This document shows positions 33,101-46,626 of a DNA stretch of 64,000 nt, piece by piece. The DNA is from Bryopsis sp. KO-2023 (taxonomy: Eukaryota; Chlorophyta; Ulvophyceae; Bryopsidales; Bryopsidaceae), in the NCBI GenBank assembly GCA_030272585.1, contig BSYQ01000016.1, positions 124,001-188,000 of the forward strand. The letters run 5' to 3'. Position 1 is the stretch's first letter, and each line of letters begins with the position of its first letter. A program made the position numbers and the translations under genes. A model generated the notes under the pieces. The model was not told the DNA's origin, did no database searches, and worked only from the letters and a program-made list of their open reading frames with translations.

Positions 33101-36100
33101 TGAGGGTCAAGGTAAGCAATAATCGCATGTATAAAATGATTGATGCTTTTGCTGCCATCATGAATGCCAGCCTACCTATTACTGTGGTGTTGTTTTTTCC
33201 CGGGGAATTAACCATGTAACAATTTCCAATATCCAAATGAATGACATGAGCCCTCGCTCTGTATTGTAACAATACATTCTTGACCAGACAAAAAAATTCT
33301 CATCATCTACCACGGCAAGAAATCTTATGAGTGTGACCAATATACAGCATGGAATGCAATCTAGCTCTAATAAAGCACAGGGGAGTTTTTGAGGATTTTG
33401 TTTTAAGGTTTCCTCCATGTTTTGTGACAGGACCACAATCGACTTGAGATTTTCAACACAAAGTTTGGGAAGAATTCGGCCCTGGAAGGTGGTGCTCTCA
33501 ATGTGGAGGTACTGCACTGAAAATGGTTTTTCAAATATAGCATATCTAGGATTGTCCTCGTTTGCCAATCACCTATTGTGCAAATGGGTGCTACGGGAAG
33601 TTGAATTTGCCCTTTTTTTAGGAAAGCAAAACCCCACTTTGATAAAACCCTCAACTTTCTTCAAAAAATAAATAAATATAGATTTAAAGATAACGCTTGA
33701 AACCAGGATCATGTGTTCCGCACCCACCCAGAAATGTGAAGGATGAGGTCTACATAACAAATGAGCTTTTCTAATTCCAGTTTTCTATGATTTGGAAAAT
33801 ATCTTAGTGTGGGAATAGTCAGATAAAAATAGCTTTGTTTCTTCTGCCGAATTTGCCCACGGGGTAGAATTAACAAAAAAAATCTTCAAATGCCCGTTGC
33901 AGGTTGGATCATTGAGTGAGGGAAAAGTGAGAATGAAACGAGTGAAATTTCTTAACAATGTTGCTCTCCAAGACACCGGTGGTGCAATAAGATTTAAGGT
34001 AATAATTTCCGGTGGTCACCTCATTGTGGAAGCCCCTTTCGATGTATTGTTAACTCATGGTGACCGATCCATCATTGTATTGAAATTCCATGCATTTGAA
34101 TTTGAATTTGCATCCTCCTATGTTCCCTCTCATGTGTTTTTCCTTCTTTTTCAAACAAGCATCAAAAGCAGCGTTGAAAGAAAACACGCCAGGTTAATGG
34201 CAAGTCCTGCATTATCTCATTTAGTCATTTTTGATACACAGGGAAATCTGGACACGGTGGTAGAAACTTCGGATTTTGAAAACAACAGCGCAAAATGGGG
34301 CGGCGCTGTAGACATGACGGAAGTGAACGAGCTCAGTCTCATTGATTGTGACTTTAAAGGCAACAAAGCAAAAGAGAGGGGTGGGGCTTTGCATGCACTG
34401 GCCCAAAAGGTAACCTGAACCCCCTATGTCAACTCTAATTAACCCCAACTATGCACATAATGCTTGTACTGGGGAGGACAACACATCCTTCTTTGAATTC
34501 TTGGAGTGATGAATCACCCCGTTGAAATAAAGTCTGATTCTTTCCAGATGTACTCTGCAAATTGCCAATTTATGAACAAAAGCTGATGTGTGTACACTCT
34601 TGTATGGCTGTTGTGACTGCTTACCTCATTTCTGGGGTGTTGCCAGACGGAGTCAACCTCCAGACTCAATGTTGCCAAGACAACATTTACCAATAATCAA
34701 GCCGGGGGTGAGGGGAGCAAAGGTACAGCCATGGGTGGGGCGGTGTACCTTTCGGGAAGGAAATTGTTATCTGAGTTTGCAGACAGAGTAAAATTTGTCG
34801 AGAATGAAGCTAGCACAGCGGCCGGCGCCATTCGAGGGTTTTCAGGCGAACTGACGCTAGATGATGCAAGTTTTTTGAGCAATAAGGCCCCAAATGGGGG
34901 GGCATGTGTCATGGTAAGAGTGGTTGCGTGTGTTCAGGGGGAAAAGGGCTTAGTTCAGAAATTAAATTCATTCTGTGGAGCTTTTTGTCCATTCAAAGTG
35001 CTTGAATTAGGGTAGTAGCAACTGCTAGGAAAGGACAATTTTTGTGGCCAAATGCAAATGCATCATGCATTAGCTTTCATCCTCATTACATAGTTTTTTG
35101 TTTTGTTCTCTGATTATTATTTTCCCCTTTTTCCTTAATTCTGCTGAAGAGAACGCAAACAAAAAATCTACCTGATCCAATTCTGGGCCAATTCAACAAT
35201 CAACTGATGGTTTCTTTGGCTTCCTTTTTGGTGCCTTATTCAGGATGGGATGCAAATCGAGATGAGCTCCGTCAAATTTGATGAAAATTCAGCGCGATCC
35301 AAAGGTGGAGCACTGGTCTTGAACGGTGGCCGGCTCGCCTCGGAGGGAGGATTTGCGGTGTGTGAAATTTCTGGAGATTCCAGTTTCCAGAAAAACACAG
35401 CGAAGGCAGAAAACGTCACCACAAGGGCAGGTGCTATTTTTGTTTCAGCTGGGGCTAAATTGGTTGCCAACGGTGTGGGCTTCCTGGAGAATGAAGCCTC
35501 CATCGGTGGCGCGGTACTTGCAGAAGTGAGTCGCATGAAATTTCCAATAATTTGATTTCTGAGAACACTGAGCTGATTCCTGTGGGTTGGTGGTGTCTGA
35601 CATACAAACTAGGCTGGCAGGTTGAACATGGGGATTCTCGTGACAAAAACTTGGCACCATGCAATTTTTTCAGAGGTCAATGCTGAGATGCATCACTCAG
35701 AACACATCAACATACAGAAGATTGCCATCCATCACCCTACGTTGTTCTTTATTTCCAGGGGACACGTCGGGCCGTTCAGCCCTAGCCGCTTAAAATTATT
35801 ATTATTTTTTTATTCTAGGGTCGCATCGAACTGGAACTGAAATCGGTGGAGTTCATGGAAAACAAGGCTGAGGAGTCCGGAGCGATTTCAATTGCTGGGC
35901 AAAAAGCCGTGTGTAAGATTGATGGGAAATCAAAATTCCGCAAGAATTCAGCAAGCAGAAGAGGTGGGGCCATTGGAGTCAGGGGGGGCCCTGCCTTGTC
36001 AATTTTCAAAAGTGAGTTTTCGTTGAACAATGCGGAAGGCTCAGGTGGTGCCATCGATCTCAAGGTATGTGCTAGTAGCATTATTCTCAGCAAATCAGCA

Positions 36101-39100
36101 TTGGGTGAAGCCCACTGTGGCTATGCCTTGTAAAACATCAACTTTGAGTATTTTCTTTTCATATCCAATTGAGTTGTGGCATTTTTTGGGGGGGGGTTCT
36201 CCAAGCAGGGCAATCATATCAATGTAAGAATTTTGTCTTGGATCGTGGGGAGTTTGAAGTGTTGATTGAATTCGGCAGGGTGGTGGAAAATTGACCATCA
36301 AGGATGCATCCATTGACAAAAATTCTGCTTCGTATGGAGGTGGTGTGGCAGTGAGCGAGGTAATGGCACCAGTATCCAAATCAGTTAGGATATCGTTGAT
36401 TCTCACCTCAAAATTTAGACATTGCCTAATTGCTTCTCATTTTCTTGACTACAGGTCAACAATGACGCTGTGGTGGAAATGGTGATCCAAAGAAGTAACT
36501 TCACTGAAAACAGCGCTCCCCTTGGAGTGAAAAACAGAGGACCTCGAGGTGATGGAGGAGCCATCTATTTGTCGGTGAGTTTTGGTTCACTCCAATGGCC
36601 CTACATCAGAAGCTTCTTGGTGAATATTCTCTGTTTTCGAAAGTGCGGAAAAAAAAAATCCAAAAAATTCTATCAAAATATATATAGAAAGTCTGGAGGC
36701 TGAAAGCACATAAGCATTGATATCCTTGTGCGTTGATGTTTGCCACATGGAATTGGGCAATAATATTGGGAGTATGAGCTGACGTGTGTCTGTGTTTGCA
36801 TTTGATGGCATGATAGGGAGCAGTCAAGGGTTCCCAGCAAAATGTCAAGTATTTTAAAAACAATGCAACTCGAGGTGGGGCCGTTGCATCCAGAAGCATC
36901 ATGGAAATGGAGATGAAGTACAATACTTTTGAGAAAAATTATGCCTTGCTGCAAGGTGGTGGCATGATGTTTGCCCGGGTAAGCATCCAACTCATCAGAT
37001 ACTGCATACTGGTTTTTAAATTACATTCATAAAGCCACAAAAAATGGTATCAACAGAAACTTAGAAACATGTCTGGATATTTAAATAAAGTATTGAGTTT
37101 TTGCTCATTTTTTTTCAAAATTGCAGGATGGCTCGATTGGAGCCAAGCAAGCTCCAGACGAAACGAAAGTCTTTGTGACAGCATCCAAATTTATTGGAAA
37201 CTCAGCAGGGGGTGGAGCAAATGATACTTCGAAATTTTTACTCAATGGACAAGGAGGCGGAATCTTTGTCAACAGTAAGTTTCCAGTTTTTCTCTGACAC
37301 AAAAAAGAGAAAAGCAAGACGACTGAATAGGGCCAATGTTTTTTTCAGCTCTTTTTCTCCTTTATGGCGGACCCCCACAGGGGGAGCATCTAGCTTGAAG
37401 GGCAAACTGAAGCAAATCAGATTTCCTTTTGGGAAAACAGTAAGAACTCTTCATGGCCACTGTGCCAATGAGCGATATTGTTCGAAGTATTTTTTTTTTG
37501 AGACGCTTGTTTCAATTGCAGGTGCACTCGTTAAGTGCTCCGTCGCGAATTCAACCTTCACGGGCAATAAGGCAGGGGTTGGAGGGGCCATCAACTGGAA
37601 CTCAGGAAAGTTGCTTCAGCTAGGCAACGGTGTGTTCACAAAGAACAGTGCAACCACAGGCGGCGCTCTCAGAGGAATGATCAGCGAAGCCTTGGGCGAT
37701 GAAACTGTATTTGAAGTTTCCTCGATAGACTTTTCGGACAACTCAGCTGTCCAAGCTGGTGCGGTGCTGATTGAAAGAGAAAAGGGCGAATTTGACACCT
37801 TGGCCTCAGTCAATACCGACGAAAAGCCAAACGCCAATCTTTTCAGGGTGAATTTCTCGAGAAACCGAGGTTTGAGAAACTGTGGGGCCATCAGTGGCAA
37901 GCATGCATTGCTACGATGCGTCCATTGCGGATTCACAAACAACACCGCTGGATCAGATGGAGAAAGCATTGTGAGGGGCACTCGGGGTGGTGGCATGTGC
38001 ATTCGAGAGTCAGCATGGGCTTCGATAGATTTCGTTCAGTTTTCTGGAAACTCGGCTGGCGCGGGGGGTGGAGTTTCTGTCCAGGATTCTGTCTTGGTGG
38101 CTACTGGTGCATCGTTCAAGAACAACAGAGCCATTGATGGAGGTGCTATAGCTCATGAATACAATGGATTGAGTGTTACGAAGGATGGTGTGCTGGCACG
38201 CTACCGAAACAGTACTGTGGAGGATAATTCAGCTGAGTTTGGAGGTATGCCCTGGCTCGTAAAGATCTTGTCAAATGTAGTTAAAGATAGACCAGCCTAT
38301 TTCCTCCAATTCAGAAACTTGGGAACACACTGGTGGTTTGTTTTCTTCTTTTCTTGTCTGACAGCGCAAAATGTCTGTCCGTCCAATGGGGGTTAAACGT
38401 TCAAAATGAATGCTCCAAGATCGATAGAATATTCTCATTTTTCCCTGCTTTTATCCGTGGTTATGATCCACAGGTGGAATGTTCTTCAATTTCAAGCAGT
38501 CACTGGGGGCATCTTGTAAAGAGTTGTCCGAAGGTAAAAGCATCAATACTCTGGACGAGGATGCCCTCCTTCAGATTTCCAAAACCTGCCAAAATGGTGG
38601 CGATATCGTCAATCGCCATGCCGTGATCGAAAACACTCACATTTCCAACAACCTGGCCCAATCTGGAAGTGCATTGTACTCAAGCGACCCCAGGGGAGTC
38701 CGAATTTGCTGCAAGGGAATGTGCAAAAAAGAAAAGAGTGATGGCGGACTTGTGATCCCTCCAGTGCATCCTTGTAATGGGACAAACGGAGGAGTGTTCT
38801 GGTCCCGACAACCGGACGATCAAACCCCAGTGTTTGCCACTGGGGTGACCTCAGTGAGTTTCAGCCCAAGCAAGATTGACAGCCATCCTAGTGGCAGGGA
38901 GCTGGTGCCCATCGAGATTGAATTGCTGGATGCTTTTGGGAAAAGGGTGACCAGGGCAAACATGACACTGACTGTGAGGGTTGTGAGTCCAGCCAAGTCT
39001 GGTGCTGGTGTCCTCTCAGGCAGTGCGGTTACCGGAGTGCTCGTCACTGAAGGGCTTACCACAGCAAACGGAATTTTCCTGGCTGGGCCTCCAGATGATT

Positions 39101-41516
39101 ACACCCTCCGATTCACTTTCACCTCAGAGACATCAGAAATAGTGACTGCAGATTTTGATGTGACTGTGGGGGAGTGTGGCCCTGGGTCGATCACGGATGG
39201 GAAAACGTGCAGGGAATGCCCACCAAATTCTTTCGCTTTCGACAATTCGGGTGACTGTGTTCCTTGCCCTGAGAACGCCCTCTGCTACGGATCGGTCGTG
39301 CTTCCTAAGGATGGCTATTGGCATGCAACTTCGAGGTCTGGTGATGTGACCCCATGTTTGTACAAGGGGGCCTGCTCGTTCGAGCAAGACGGTGAATTGA
39401 GGGAAGCTCTTTTGAGGAGGGTAGAATTGCAAGCTGTGGAAAACAACACGATAGCCACTTGGGGTGACTTGCCTCTCTGCCAAAAGGTAAGGGCTCCAAA
39501 AAATCGGCCATTAGAGGAAAAGAATAAGCCAACTTATTTAGTCAGACTATATCAAAAAAAAAATCATCATTTAGATGGGGTGCTTGGGAGGACGAATCAG
39601 GGCCCCCCACAGCAATGGATTTTGACTTGATAGAAGAACTTTTCGTTGTAGTTAGGGTTGGTTAGTGAGAGGAATTCAGATTGCAGTGTGCATGCTGATT
39701 CACTGTTTGTTCTGTGGTAGGGACACGATGGTGTTCGCTGTGGTTCTTGCCAGTCTGGCTACGGCAAGCTGGGGTCGCAGGAATGCAAAGAATGCAAGGC
39801 CAGGTATTGGTCGATGATCATCATATTGGTTATGAATGTGTCACTGTGGACTCTCGCTGGGCTTGTTATTCGCAAGTCGCTGGATTGGGCGTCGACAGTT
39901 TCATCCGAGCTGCAGGATCCCTCTGGTGCAGAGATATGTCAGACAAGGGCAGCAGAAATTGCCAAGGTCTGTGAATGCCCTACAAACTGTTTGTTGAACG
40001 TCATTCTGAAAATCAGCATCTACATGTTCTTGCCCGGATATGTTTTTGGGGAAAGGATTTGGCAGCCATTGTTTCCAGGACTGACTGGTTTGTGTTCGAT
40101 TGTTGTGTCCAGATTCTGATCAATTATCTTCAAGTCACTGGGGTTGCCTGGACAGTCAACCAGAACTGGTCGAGCAGCATGCTGAAGGTTTTGGCCTTCT
40201 TCGGTGAGACTTCCAAAAAAGAAAGAAAGAAACACACGAAGTGAATGCTCTCATTTTTGCGACTCTTGATCACCCAGTGGTGTTTCTCCTCGAGTTGTGA
40301 TTGGATGGTGCCAAAACCGAACAAACCGCTGTTGTGTTCATTCGTTTCAGACTCTGCTTCTGCCACGGGCGAAGGAGCAGCTTTCGAATCTGCAGAATGT
40401 GCTTATGGCCCTGACGACCCCAACAGATCGCTCATGGCCAACGCAGGACCCTTCTTTGCTCCCATTGTGGGATGGTTTGGTTTCATGATCTTTTGGTTGG
40501 TAGTCGCGAAAGTAAAAGGCATGCGGAGTGGGGAGTTCATAAACAGGGCTATAATCACCATGATGGCCCTCCTATTCGTTTACTTCATTGGAACGGCGAG
40601 GCGTTTTGTCAAACTCTTCTATTGTGTCGACCACGACCAGCTCCCAAACGAGGACGGAGTCCTGTCGAGCGAGGACACCAACAGATGGGCGGAGGACACG
40701 TCTTTCATATGCTTTGAGGGAAACCACATCAATTTGGTCGCCATCGGAGCCCCTATCGGCGTACTGATCTGCGTTGTGTTTCCTGTTTGGATACTGGTTC
40801 ACCTTTTCAACAACAGACGCAGGCTCCACGAGCAGGATTTCGTCAAACGATATGGCTTGTTGTACAAGGGCTACAAGCAGAGAGCCGAGTTTTGGGAGGT
40901 GGTTACTATGGTACGGAAGGCATTGATTGCCGTTGTGGTCGTCAGCGCGGAGCCATTGGGGTCTTCTTTGCAGGGAACACTGGCGGTTGGAGTGTTGGTT
41001 CTTGCGCTGGTCATTCACGTGTACATTAACCCATTCAGGCAGTCGCTCGTGCGTCTGAATGGGCTGGAGTTCGGATCCCTCTCAATTTCAACATTCGTCT
41101 TCCTGTCGGGATTGGTTTTCAACTCGCCGCAAACGAGTGACGGCTTCAGGATAGTCATGTCCATGGTCATGATTTTGTTGGTGATAGGCTTTGGCCTTTG
41201 GCTTGTCTTCGAGATTTTGATCGCGAGCGCAGAAGCCGTTACGCTGTGGGCAGAGGATGGCGGCTTCGTCGATCCCACCGTGAAGCCAGGAAAGAACCTC
41301 TCCGAAGTTTTTGGCTTAATCAGATTAAGGCTGGGTGACGACGAGCCGCCCAGGGCCCGCCGCCACCCGGCTGCTTTGCGACAAGTCGTCACCGAGTCGA
41401 GGAGGGGGCTTCAGTCTCCCGTATCCTCAGAAGCGTCATCATCACAGTCGTCAGGGTCGTCAACGGAAGGATCATCAACGGAGAGAGACGTTGCAATTAG
41501 CACACAAGTCGATTGA
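30116..41516 (+). CDS. Giant surface protein with Chlamydia-Pmp-type repeats and multipass C-terminus
   Basis: A 23-exon gene, 2166 residues. Exons: 30116-30203, 30339-30594, 30706-31099, 31221-31493, 31879-31953, 32132-32227, 32555-32716, 32842-33111, 33431-33508, 33903-33998, 34242-34409, 34647-34913, 35244-35525, 35819-36064, 36279-36359, 36455-36574, 36817-36978, 37127-37274, 37522-38244, 38474-39486, 39721-39966, 40113-40203, 40351-41516. It starts with a signal peptide (LLLCTLNLILLAGALQLCAS). Residues about 115-1400 hold dozens of FxxN and GGAI/GGAV motifs (e.g. STFTTNWAKKEGGAIKA), the polymorphic outer membrane protein repeat that builds a right-handed beta-helix. A cysteine-rich segment around 1565-1690 (CRECPPNSFAFDNSGDCVPC) precedes about eight hydrophobic segments and a Ser-rich cytosolic tail. 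Similar Pmp-repeat proteins occur in other microbial eukaryotes; the role is probably cell-surface contact or sensing. Intron 2 has a GC donor. Confidence 0.85.
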
Positions 41517-42518
41517 ATTCAACAGCAAAAAATTCCTATAATATATTCTTTACGGGGTTGTGGGGCTTTAAAAAAAATTGTAGTTCAAGGGAGCAAGATT
41601 ATACACAAAAATATTTTTTTGTTATGCATTGTCGCGATTTGTGTGGCATATAGGACATGAAAGAAGGGGGCAGGTGGGTGGGATATGTGTTTATTAAGCC
41701 TCACAACATAGCATTGTGGCTTCTGAGAGATTATTCTAGTCATCCTGAGTGTCTGTGCAGGTGCAGGGCTTCACAGAGCCCATGTGAATATCTAGAGGGG
41801 CAAAATACTCGACGAAATGGTCGTTAGTAATACCCCTCTATTCACTGAATAATGAGCTCCAGGAGAGGAATAGGGACAGGAAATCCTTGCACAGACTCTC
41901 GAGGCCTTGATTTGTAAGAACAAATGAGATGGCTACTGGCTGAACATCGTTTGATGGGTCTGTTGGTGTGTTGATTGGTAGAAAACAAGATATATATCCA
42001 TTGGTGTTGCCACCCACAATGTAAAGGTAGTCCGGTGACCAAAAAGACTCTACTGCATACTTGACTTCTAAAGGTGGTTAGATCTTGTGTGTATTCTCTG
42101 CTCAATTTCTCTTCAGAAATTAGGCTTTGTTTTTGTAGAGCTGCTTTGGTGAAAAAAAGAGAACCCAGGAGGTGAAATACCAACCACCAAATCTGGATGT
42201 TTTCATGTAACATTTCTTCATTCCATGACATCCCAATGAAAAAAAACACGGAAGAGCTTTTACATTCACATAGTTTTGGTCCCTCAATGTCGACAAAAAT
42301 AAGTGATCCAAGAATTAAAAAAACAAAAAGTGGACATCAGCCAGATCTATTGCATCGAACATGAGGCTCCCTGCCTTTACATAATACATTTAAAATTCAC
42401 AATCAGGTGCAAAAACCTTGAAATTGTGCTGTGAACACATTGCACTCTCAAAACCTTGCCATCAAAGAATCTGAAAGAGAAGCGGCATGTGCATATGGTG
42501 ACAGCCGTCTCTGTAAAG
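41517..42518. other. Convergent intergenic region, no gene seen
   Basis: Between the 3' ends of the giant surface gene (+) and the nucleoside hydrolase gene (-). Short frames only. Confidence 0.6.
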
Positions 42519-44978
42519 CTACTCCAAGGAACCATTCAGCAGTAGCAGAAACCCAGGCATGTTGACCTCATCTGGGACCTCGACATTGCTTGAAGCTGCA
42601 TCGGTGTCAAAATGAAAGACACTCCGACCGGCAGTCTCTGTGTATGTGCAATCTATGTCGCACTGTGCAAATCGAAATTTGGTGACAAGGGAGGGGGAAA
42701 CCAGCACAGCTGAGGCAACGGGGTCAGCCCCGGTCCACAGATGCACCTTGCTTCCATCTGCTCTTGATTTTTGTCTGATCATGGGATTCTTCATGATTGC
42801 TGCAAGCGTCACCAAAAAATAACAATCGCAAACTGGCACTTTGGACACTTCCTTTGTAGAGAAGGCAAGCGAAAACAAAATAAGTAATTGAAAAACAAAT
42901 CCTTCGACAGGGTAGATTTCTAGCATGTGGCATGATGGTTAGTTAACCCTTGGCCAAGATAATACGTTTGCCCCACCTTGCATAAACTTTCCTTTACAAC
43001 TGGATTTGTCTTTCACATAAGCTTCAGCATCCCATCCGCATTTTTTTGCCAAATCCCATGTGATGAGCTTAGTCAGAGGGAAGCTTTTCAACACTATAGA
43101 TGCAGCATCTGGGTCTGCAAAAAAATTAAACTCGGTCGCCCCAGGCATATTTCCTTCTCCATAGGCACCCCCCATGCAAATGAAGCTTTTCACCCGGCCA
43201 GGGAATGCTGAATCCAGTTGGCACGCATCCGCAATGTTGGTCACAGGTCCTATGGCTAGTACGGATAAATCTTCAACAAGGAAATGTACACACTAAGGAA
43301 AATCAGTCAAATCCAGCAATTGAAAAAAAAAATAAATCCTTATTCTCGAAGGTGGGGGTATTCGTTCAGTTATTTCTTCGTTTACTTCCTTCACAAAATT
43401 TTCACAATTCCAAAATTCATCTTTTTTCTTCCCCAGTGTTTTATGTCGAGGGTGCCAACAGATTATCTATAAGCACCCTATTTTGCCAAAAAATAAAAAA
43501 ATAAAAAAATAAAAGCTCCACGCACGTTTTATTCCTGGCTCTATAGAACAAACTCTGATTTTCTCCAGTTCTTTTTTCCCATGTGGATCATACCGTGGTG
43601 CTTGAGGGAGGCATCCACCAAATGGCGGCTGGCATTTTCCATGGGAGGTTGTTCTGAACGGTGCGATAGCTCAGCATCCCCCAACCCATCTTTTCCAAAC
43701 CAATCAGGCTCCATTTTTGGAAAAGGTCTGGTTATAGGTGCATCAAGCCCAGCATACACAGGGATGTCTTCCCTGAGCAAAAAAAAGAATATGCCTGTCT
43801 TAGGGACAGTATGATACACTAATCTATTCAATACTAAAAATTGGAACCCTTGATACAACGAAATCTCAAACCAGTTGACAGAATTCAGGCTCTGATTGAT
43901 CCACACTGTAGAGGTGCAATATGTCCACCGCGCTATTCTAATTTCTTGTGTTTTTGGGTGTTTGTGTGTGTGTGTGGGGGGGGGGGTTCCACGGAAAATT
44001 GAACAACCCCCATTGAGCATGTGGACTGAAAATCACTCACTCAACAAGGAAAAAAGTTGCACCCTAAGATTTTAAAATCAGAAATCATGCCTACCTGCCA
44101 CAATATTGCAAAACAGTTGAAATGTTTTTTGCAGCTTGAGTGGCTCCCTGCGGTTACAGTATCACCACTGTAACTAAAAATGAAACTGCACTAGGGGCTG
44201 TGAGGACTTTACGTGCGATTGGATACCGTGCATGTGTTTAAGGATTTTTCAGGCTAGGCACCAGAAAACTACAGATTTCTAAATCAGCCTACAACATTTT
44301 TCCATCGGAAGAGCAGTAGTCGGCATTTTTTGCCATGTCTAGGCACTTTTCAACAGAGCAATGATATGTACTAGAAATAATGTTGGGTGCAGAAGATCTC
44401 CAGATGGCTGATAGTTTCAAGGTTCATACAGCTTCATTCAAGGAGACATTGGCGTTTGGTGTACAATAGCAACATCATGGACCTTCAGACAGATTTGAAT
44501 TTTTCATAGTAGATAATCCAGGAGGGCTTCTTGGAATATATGGAATTAAGCATACAACTTACACACACACATTTTATGTTGGACTCACCACATTGCCACG
44601 CACAGATGAAATCCCTATGACGTCAAATTGATCAGAAGCCAGCACTATCATGATTCCTGCAAAATCACAGAGCTTCAAAACCCATGAGAAATGGCTGCCA
44701 ATTGACGATCTGTGCATTGCTTGGAAATTAGCAAACTTTTTCCTTCAAGTGGGGGCTGATCTGACGGCCTAATGCAGTCCATGAAAGCCAAAATATAACA
44801 AAAGGAAGCCCCGCACAATTCACTCAGCACCTTGTGCATCATCCACGCCACAATCGCAGTCTATCCATAATTTCTGCGCTCCGCTGGCGTTCGCCCTCCA
44901 GGACGTCGACTTGGGGATGGCCGCCCCTCGCCGATACGCAGAAAGACATCTTTTTGTCCATGCCAGGCAGCCCCGCAT
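42519..44978 (-). CDS. Inosine-uridine preferring nucleoside hydrolase family protein
   Basis: Family enzymes cut the N-glycosidic bond of ribonucleosides, releasing base and ribose for salvage. Six exons on the minus strand: 44978-44831, 44656-44589, 44147-44095, 43772-43594, 43270-42977, 42799-42519; 340 residues, all phases consistent. The metal-binding loop is WIDCDCGVDDAQ (residues 38-49); the usual Pro of DxDPGxDDA is Cys here. Downstream are FDVIGISSVRGNV, VYAGLDAPI, GKDGLGD, DLSVLAIGPVTNIADA, FICMGGAYGEGN, EFNFFADPDAASIVL, and TGADPVASAVLVSPSLVT. The first 35 residues are Arg/Ser-rich and could target the protein to an organelle, or be a plain extension; this is not decided. Active-site residues otherwise look complete. 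Confidence 0.88.
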
Positions 44979-46209
44979 CGGATGCACAATTTAGCAATGT
45001 CACAGAGCGTCATCTCGCACCCTGATGATCCTCCCGTCCACTCGTACTTCACAGCGAAGTCCACTCCACCCACACAGCTCCAATACATAGCCCGAACATA
45101 TTTGAGGCGGGTCCAAAAGCCAAACCAACCAAAGAAACCATAGAAGGTAAGAAAAAAATTGGACAAAGGCTTGGGGGAAGAGGGAGTGTAAGGAAAGCAG
45201 TGCTTCATTCTGAAACAGTAAGAATGTAATCCTTGTGTCAGACTGTCGATCTGTGGATGGTGTTACACTTGAGAGTGATGGGGACAAAAACACCTCTTTG
45301 GTTCTGCTATTGTGGATAAATAAAAAAGCAAACATTTGCTCTCAATGATGAACCTCTGCCCTCTCCACTGAAACAGTGACTCATCGGAATTTAATTTTGA
45401 GAGGAATTCAGACGGACGGAGTTAATTTCGACCAAAAACAGGAATGCTTGCTTGAGCTGTAATGTTACACATTCCCCCTGTCTCGACAAGCCCACTTCTA
45501 CTATATGTGAAAAACCCTATGTGGTGTCTCCCTGTGCTTTTTTTGCTTTTTTTTCTCTGTCTTTCTTGAGCCCTCCTTTTTCGCTTTTTAGCTTCTTTGT
45601 TTACGTTTTTCCCCCTCTCACTCTTCTCATTTCTGAACGAGCCTACTAAGTTTTACCCTTGTTCTCCCTTCGCCTCGTCGTTCCGTCCAAGCCATGCAAA
45701 TTTATCCAAAAAAAACCCTGTCTTTTTTCTTTCTTTCCTTTTCCACGAGCCCACGTGGTTGCCAATACTTTGGAAAAACAAGGGAGAAAAAATAAACAGG
45801 CTCGCCAGCAACGAACGGAATCTCTTTTCCAACACGCGTACACTCGCTCTTTCACCTTCCACTCTTTCTCAAAAAAAAAAAACAAACAAGCCAGACTGAT
45901 TTTATAGATTTCCAAACGGACCCCCCAAAAAGACGACGACAAAACAATTCTTTCTGTTTTCATGAATTCCGCACGCGACTCGCTCACCCGGCAAAGCGTG
46001 GAGTTGTTCTCGTCGCCAGGCAAAAAAGAAAAGGAAAAAAAGTATCTCCTGATTTTCGCTATCCTTTCTTTTCCCTTCCACGCATCACCTCTCGCGGCTC
46101 CTCCACGTTCCCCACCAGCCAAAATAAAAAAAAGAACACTAAGGGCGCTTTCTGCTTTTTCCCCCCTCTCCCCTCAAACGACAAGACGTAAAATCCAACC
46201 AGCGCCTGC
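44979..46209. other. Intergenic: promoter of nucleoside hydrolase and 3' flank of H2A.Z
   Basis: Strong pyrimidine bias on the plus strand from about 45540 to 46180 (TTTTTC/CCTTTC-rich). Frames here are low complexity and unsupported. Confidence 0.55.
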
Positions 46210-46626
46210 TCATTCCTTCTTCCCGCCCTTCGCGTGAACCAACGACTTATGGATGTGAGGAATCACTCCACCGCCAGCGATCGTCGCTTTAATCAAAGTG
46301 TCGAGCTCCTCGTCTCCACGAATCGCCAGTTGCAAATGCCTTGGCGTGATACGTTTCACCTTCAAATCCTTGGACGCATTTCCAGCCAGTTCCAGAACTT
46401 CGGCGGTCAGATACTCGCAAATCGCTGCGGTATACACCGCGGCCGTCGCTCCGACTCGACCGTTCGATGTCACGCGCTCCTTCAGCAAACGATGCATCCT
46501 TCCGACGGGAAATTGAAGTCCCGCCCTCGCGGAACGTGAAACTGGCCGTTTCTTATCGCCCTTCCGATCGCTCATCGTGCCTTTGGCACCCTTGCCGGAT
46601 AGGCCTTTGGCTCCCTTTCCGGACAT
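46210..46626 (-). CDS. Histone H2A variant H2A.Z
   Basis: Single exon, 138 residues, a core nucleosome histone of the H2A.Z class that marks promoters. The N-terminal tail is Gly/Lys-rich with repeated GKGAKG units. The histone fold follows with [80 protein letters not shown] and PHIHKSLV. The acidic patch and the [15 protein letters not shown]-terminus identify it as H2A.Z rather than canonical H2A. No introns, unlike almost every neighbour. It diverges from the thioredoxin z gene. Confidence 0.97.
   Translation of the reverse strand: MSGKGAKGLSGKGAKGTMSDRKGDKKRPVSRSARAGLQFPVGRMHRLLKERVTSNGRVGATAAVYTAAICEYLTAEVLELAGNASKDLKVKRITPRHLQLAIRGDEELDTLIKATIAGGGVIPHIHKSLVHAKGGKKE

Noticed and set aside
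37194-38396. 400-codon open frame treated as one gene
   Set aside because: It is two Pmp-repeat exons plus a read-through intron that happens to stay open; the splice sites at 37274 and 37522 restore the repeat frame.
46234-46539. Plus-strand frames over the histone gene
   Set aside because: Antisense shadows of H2A.Z.
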